Shown: positions 4,732-5,589 of the stretch, piece after piece
How positions within the stretch are numbered: the stretch's first letter is position 1
Layout of the letters: each line of letters opens with the position of its first letter
Source: Selenomonas sp.
Lineage (GTDB): Bacteria; Bacillota; Negativicutes; Selenomonadales; Selenomonadaceae
NCBI GenBank assembly: GCA_003518745.1
Contig: DOYB01000265.1
Span: 1-5,589 of the forward strand
Length of the DNA: 5,589 nt
Direction: 5' to 3'
Position numbers and translations under genes: made by a program
The notes under the pieces: model-generated
The model's database searches: none
Told to the model about the DNA's origin: nothing
What the model saw: the letters and a program-made list of their open reading frames with translations, nothing else

Positions 4732-5589
4732 TTAACCGACAACCCGATTCTTTCCGTTTTTCTTGGCCGTATAGAGGTTTGCGTCCAACCGTTTGTAGAA
4801 GTTTATATAGTCTTCATCGGACTGGACCTCCGCAACGCCCATACTGGCGGTCGTACGCCGGCCGTCGTCAAGGGGTGGCTGACATTCAATACGTTTACGT
4901 AGACGGTCGGCAATTGATATGGCTGTTTCCAATGGGACATCAGGCAGGATGACAAGGAACTCCTCCCCTCCCCATCGTCCTACCGAGTCACTGACGCGTA
5001 CTCCGGTAGAGAGGCATTTAGCGGTATTTATCAGAACCCGGTCGCCCGTTTCGTGGCCGAAGGTATCGTTCACGGACTTGAAATTATCCAAGTCAATCAT
5101 TATGGCGGACAAATGTTCAGGTTGTTCCTCCAGATGATACTTGAAAATATTCTCTATCTCGCCACGATTGAACACTTTGGTTAGACGATCCTGTTCGGCA
5201 AGTGATTTAAGCTGCTTGTTGGCTGCTTCGATTTCCATGGAGGCGATGTTTATGAACCTGGCCAGTCTCTGCACCAATGACAGATTCTCATTCATGGAAA
5301 TGAGTTCGGGAAGATGGGCGGGCTTTTTTCCCTCGGGAATTTCGCCTTCACGGAAGGAGGCAGAGACCAACGTCATATTCAGCATTCTGATTCTTCCGTT
5401 TACACGGTCATATTCCCCATGGGTATATATACCCGCATGTGGAGCGATATGATTATAGTGTGCCAATTCAAGCCATGAATTGTCCTGCAGGAAGGTAATA
5501 CGGCTCACGCAGGTGAATATGAGGATGCCTTCAGGAATATGCTCGGCGATAGCTTCCTGCATAACCTGAGTGCTATGCAGGATTTCGTT
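4732..5589 (-). CDS. Diguanylate cyclase (GGDEF domain), N-terminus beyond window
   Basis: The protein makes cyclic di-GMP from two GTP. The frame stays open through the window edge at 5589: nine more codons precede the first ATG at 5562, which has no ribosome binding site, so the gene is partial at its 5' end. Numbering from that Met, residues 1–95 form a sensory or regulatory region I do not recognise. Residues 91–124 are a probable coiled-coil linker. The GGDEF domain runs from about 125 to the end: DRLTKVFNR (125–133), DLDNFKSVNDTFGH with metal-binding D157, active-site GGEEF (198–202), and the terminal KKNGKNRVV. RVSD at 189–192, five residues before GGEEF, is an intact RxxD inhibitory site, so product feedback inhibition is expected. 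No transmembrane segment is visible in this part. The gene converges on deoC with only the terminator between them. Confidence 0.92.
   Translation of the reverse strand, partial: NEILHSTQVMQEAIAEHIPEGILIFTCVSRITFLQDNSWLELAHYNHIAPHAGIYTHGEYDRVNGRIRMLNMTLVSASFREGEIPEGKKPAHLPELISMNENLSLVQRLARFINIASMEIEAANKQLKSLAEQDRLTKVFNRGEIENIFKYHLEEQPEHLSAIMIDLDNFKSVNDTFGHETGDRVLINTAKCLSTGVRVSDSVGRWGGEEFLVILPDVPLETAISIADRLRKRIECQPPLDDGRRTTASMGVAEVQSDEDYINFYKRLDANLYTAKKNGKNRVVG

Noticed and set aside
4659..4952. Plus-strand frame of 97 codons downstream of deoC.
   Set aside because: It runs through the terminator hairpin and antisense to the GGEEF region of the cyclase gene, so it is not a credible gene.
1..5589. 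Search for a CRISPR array, insertion sequence, phage, toxin–antitoxin or defence system.
   Set aside because: No spaced direct repeats, transposase, integrase or defence-type domains are visible; all space is taken by the genes listed and their control regions.

Overview
The window looks like an ordinary chromosomal stretch of a low-to-mid GC Firmicute-type anaerobe. AGGAGG-type ribosome binding sites, sigma-A-like promoters, a TTG start codon and a rimO–cinA-type gene pairing all fit. I lean towards a Negativicute (Selenomonas/Anaerovibrio-like), because the presumed secreted proteins and gene neighbourhood resemble that group, but this is an impression from sequence style and not a tested assignment.

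Layout. Positions 77–3698 hold a tightly packed leftward operon, in transcription order: an orphan periplasmic-type solute-binding protein, rimO (ribosomal protein S12 methylthiotransferase, TTG start), a stand-alone CinA C-terminal domain (pncC, NMN amidohydrolase), and an unrecognised exported protein with a tandem-repeat lysine/aspartate tail. Gaps are 19 bp, 4 bp and a 1-base TAATG overlap. One strong promoter (3727–3755) precedes the first gene and no internal terminator was seen. In many Firmicutes rimO and cinA are followed by recA (with pgsA between them); here neither pgsA nor recA occupies those places.

Positions 3699–3927 form a divergent regulatory region. It holds the leftward promoter, a perfect DnaA box, two short dyads, and a rightward promoter whose start region is covered by a 17-bp palindrome resembling GntR-family operators. 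This drives a monocistronic deoC-family aldolase (3928–4638) with an intact lysine/aspartate catalytic set but altered phosphate-binding loops, so its substrate may not be deoxyribose 5-phosphate. A long two-part hairpin with a T-tract (4665–4728) ends it.

Positions 4732–5589 hold a convergent leftward diguanylate cyclase (GGEEF, intact RxxD I-site), cut at its N-terminus by the window edge.

I see no CRISPR array, insertion sequence, tRNA, rRNA or phage gene. I see no clear undescribed multi-gene system. The best leads are the divergent DeoC with its operator, and the repeat-tailed exported protein translationally coupled to pncC.
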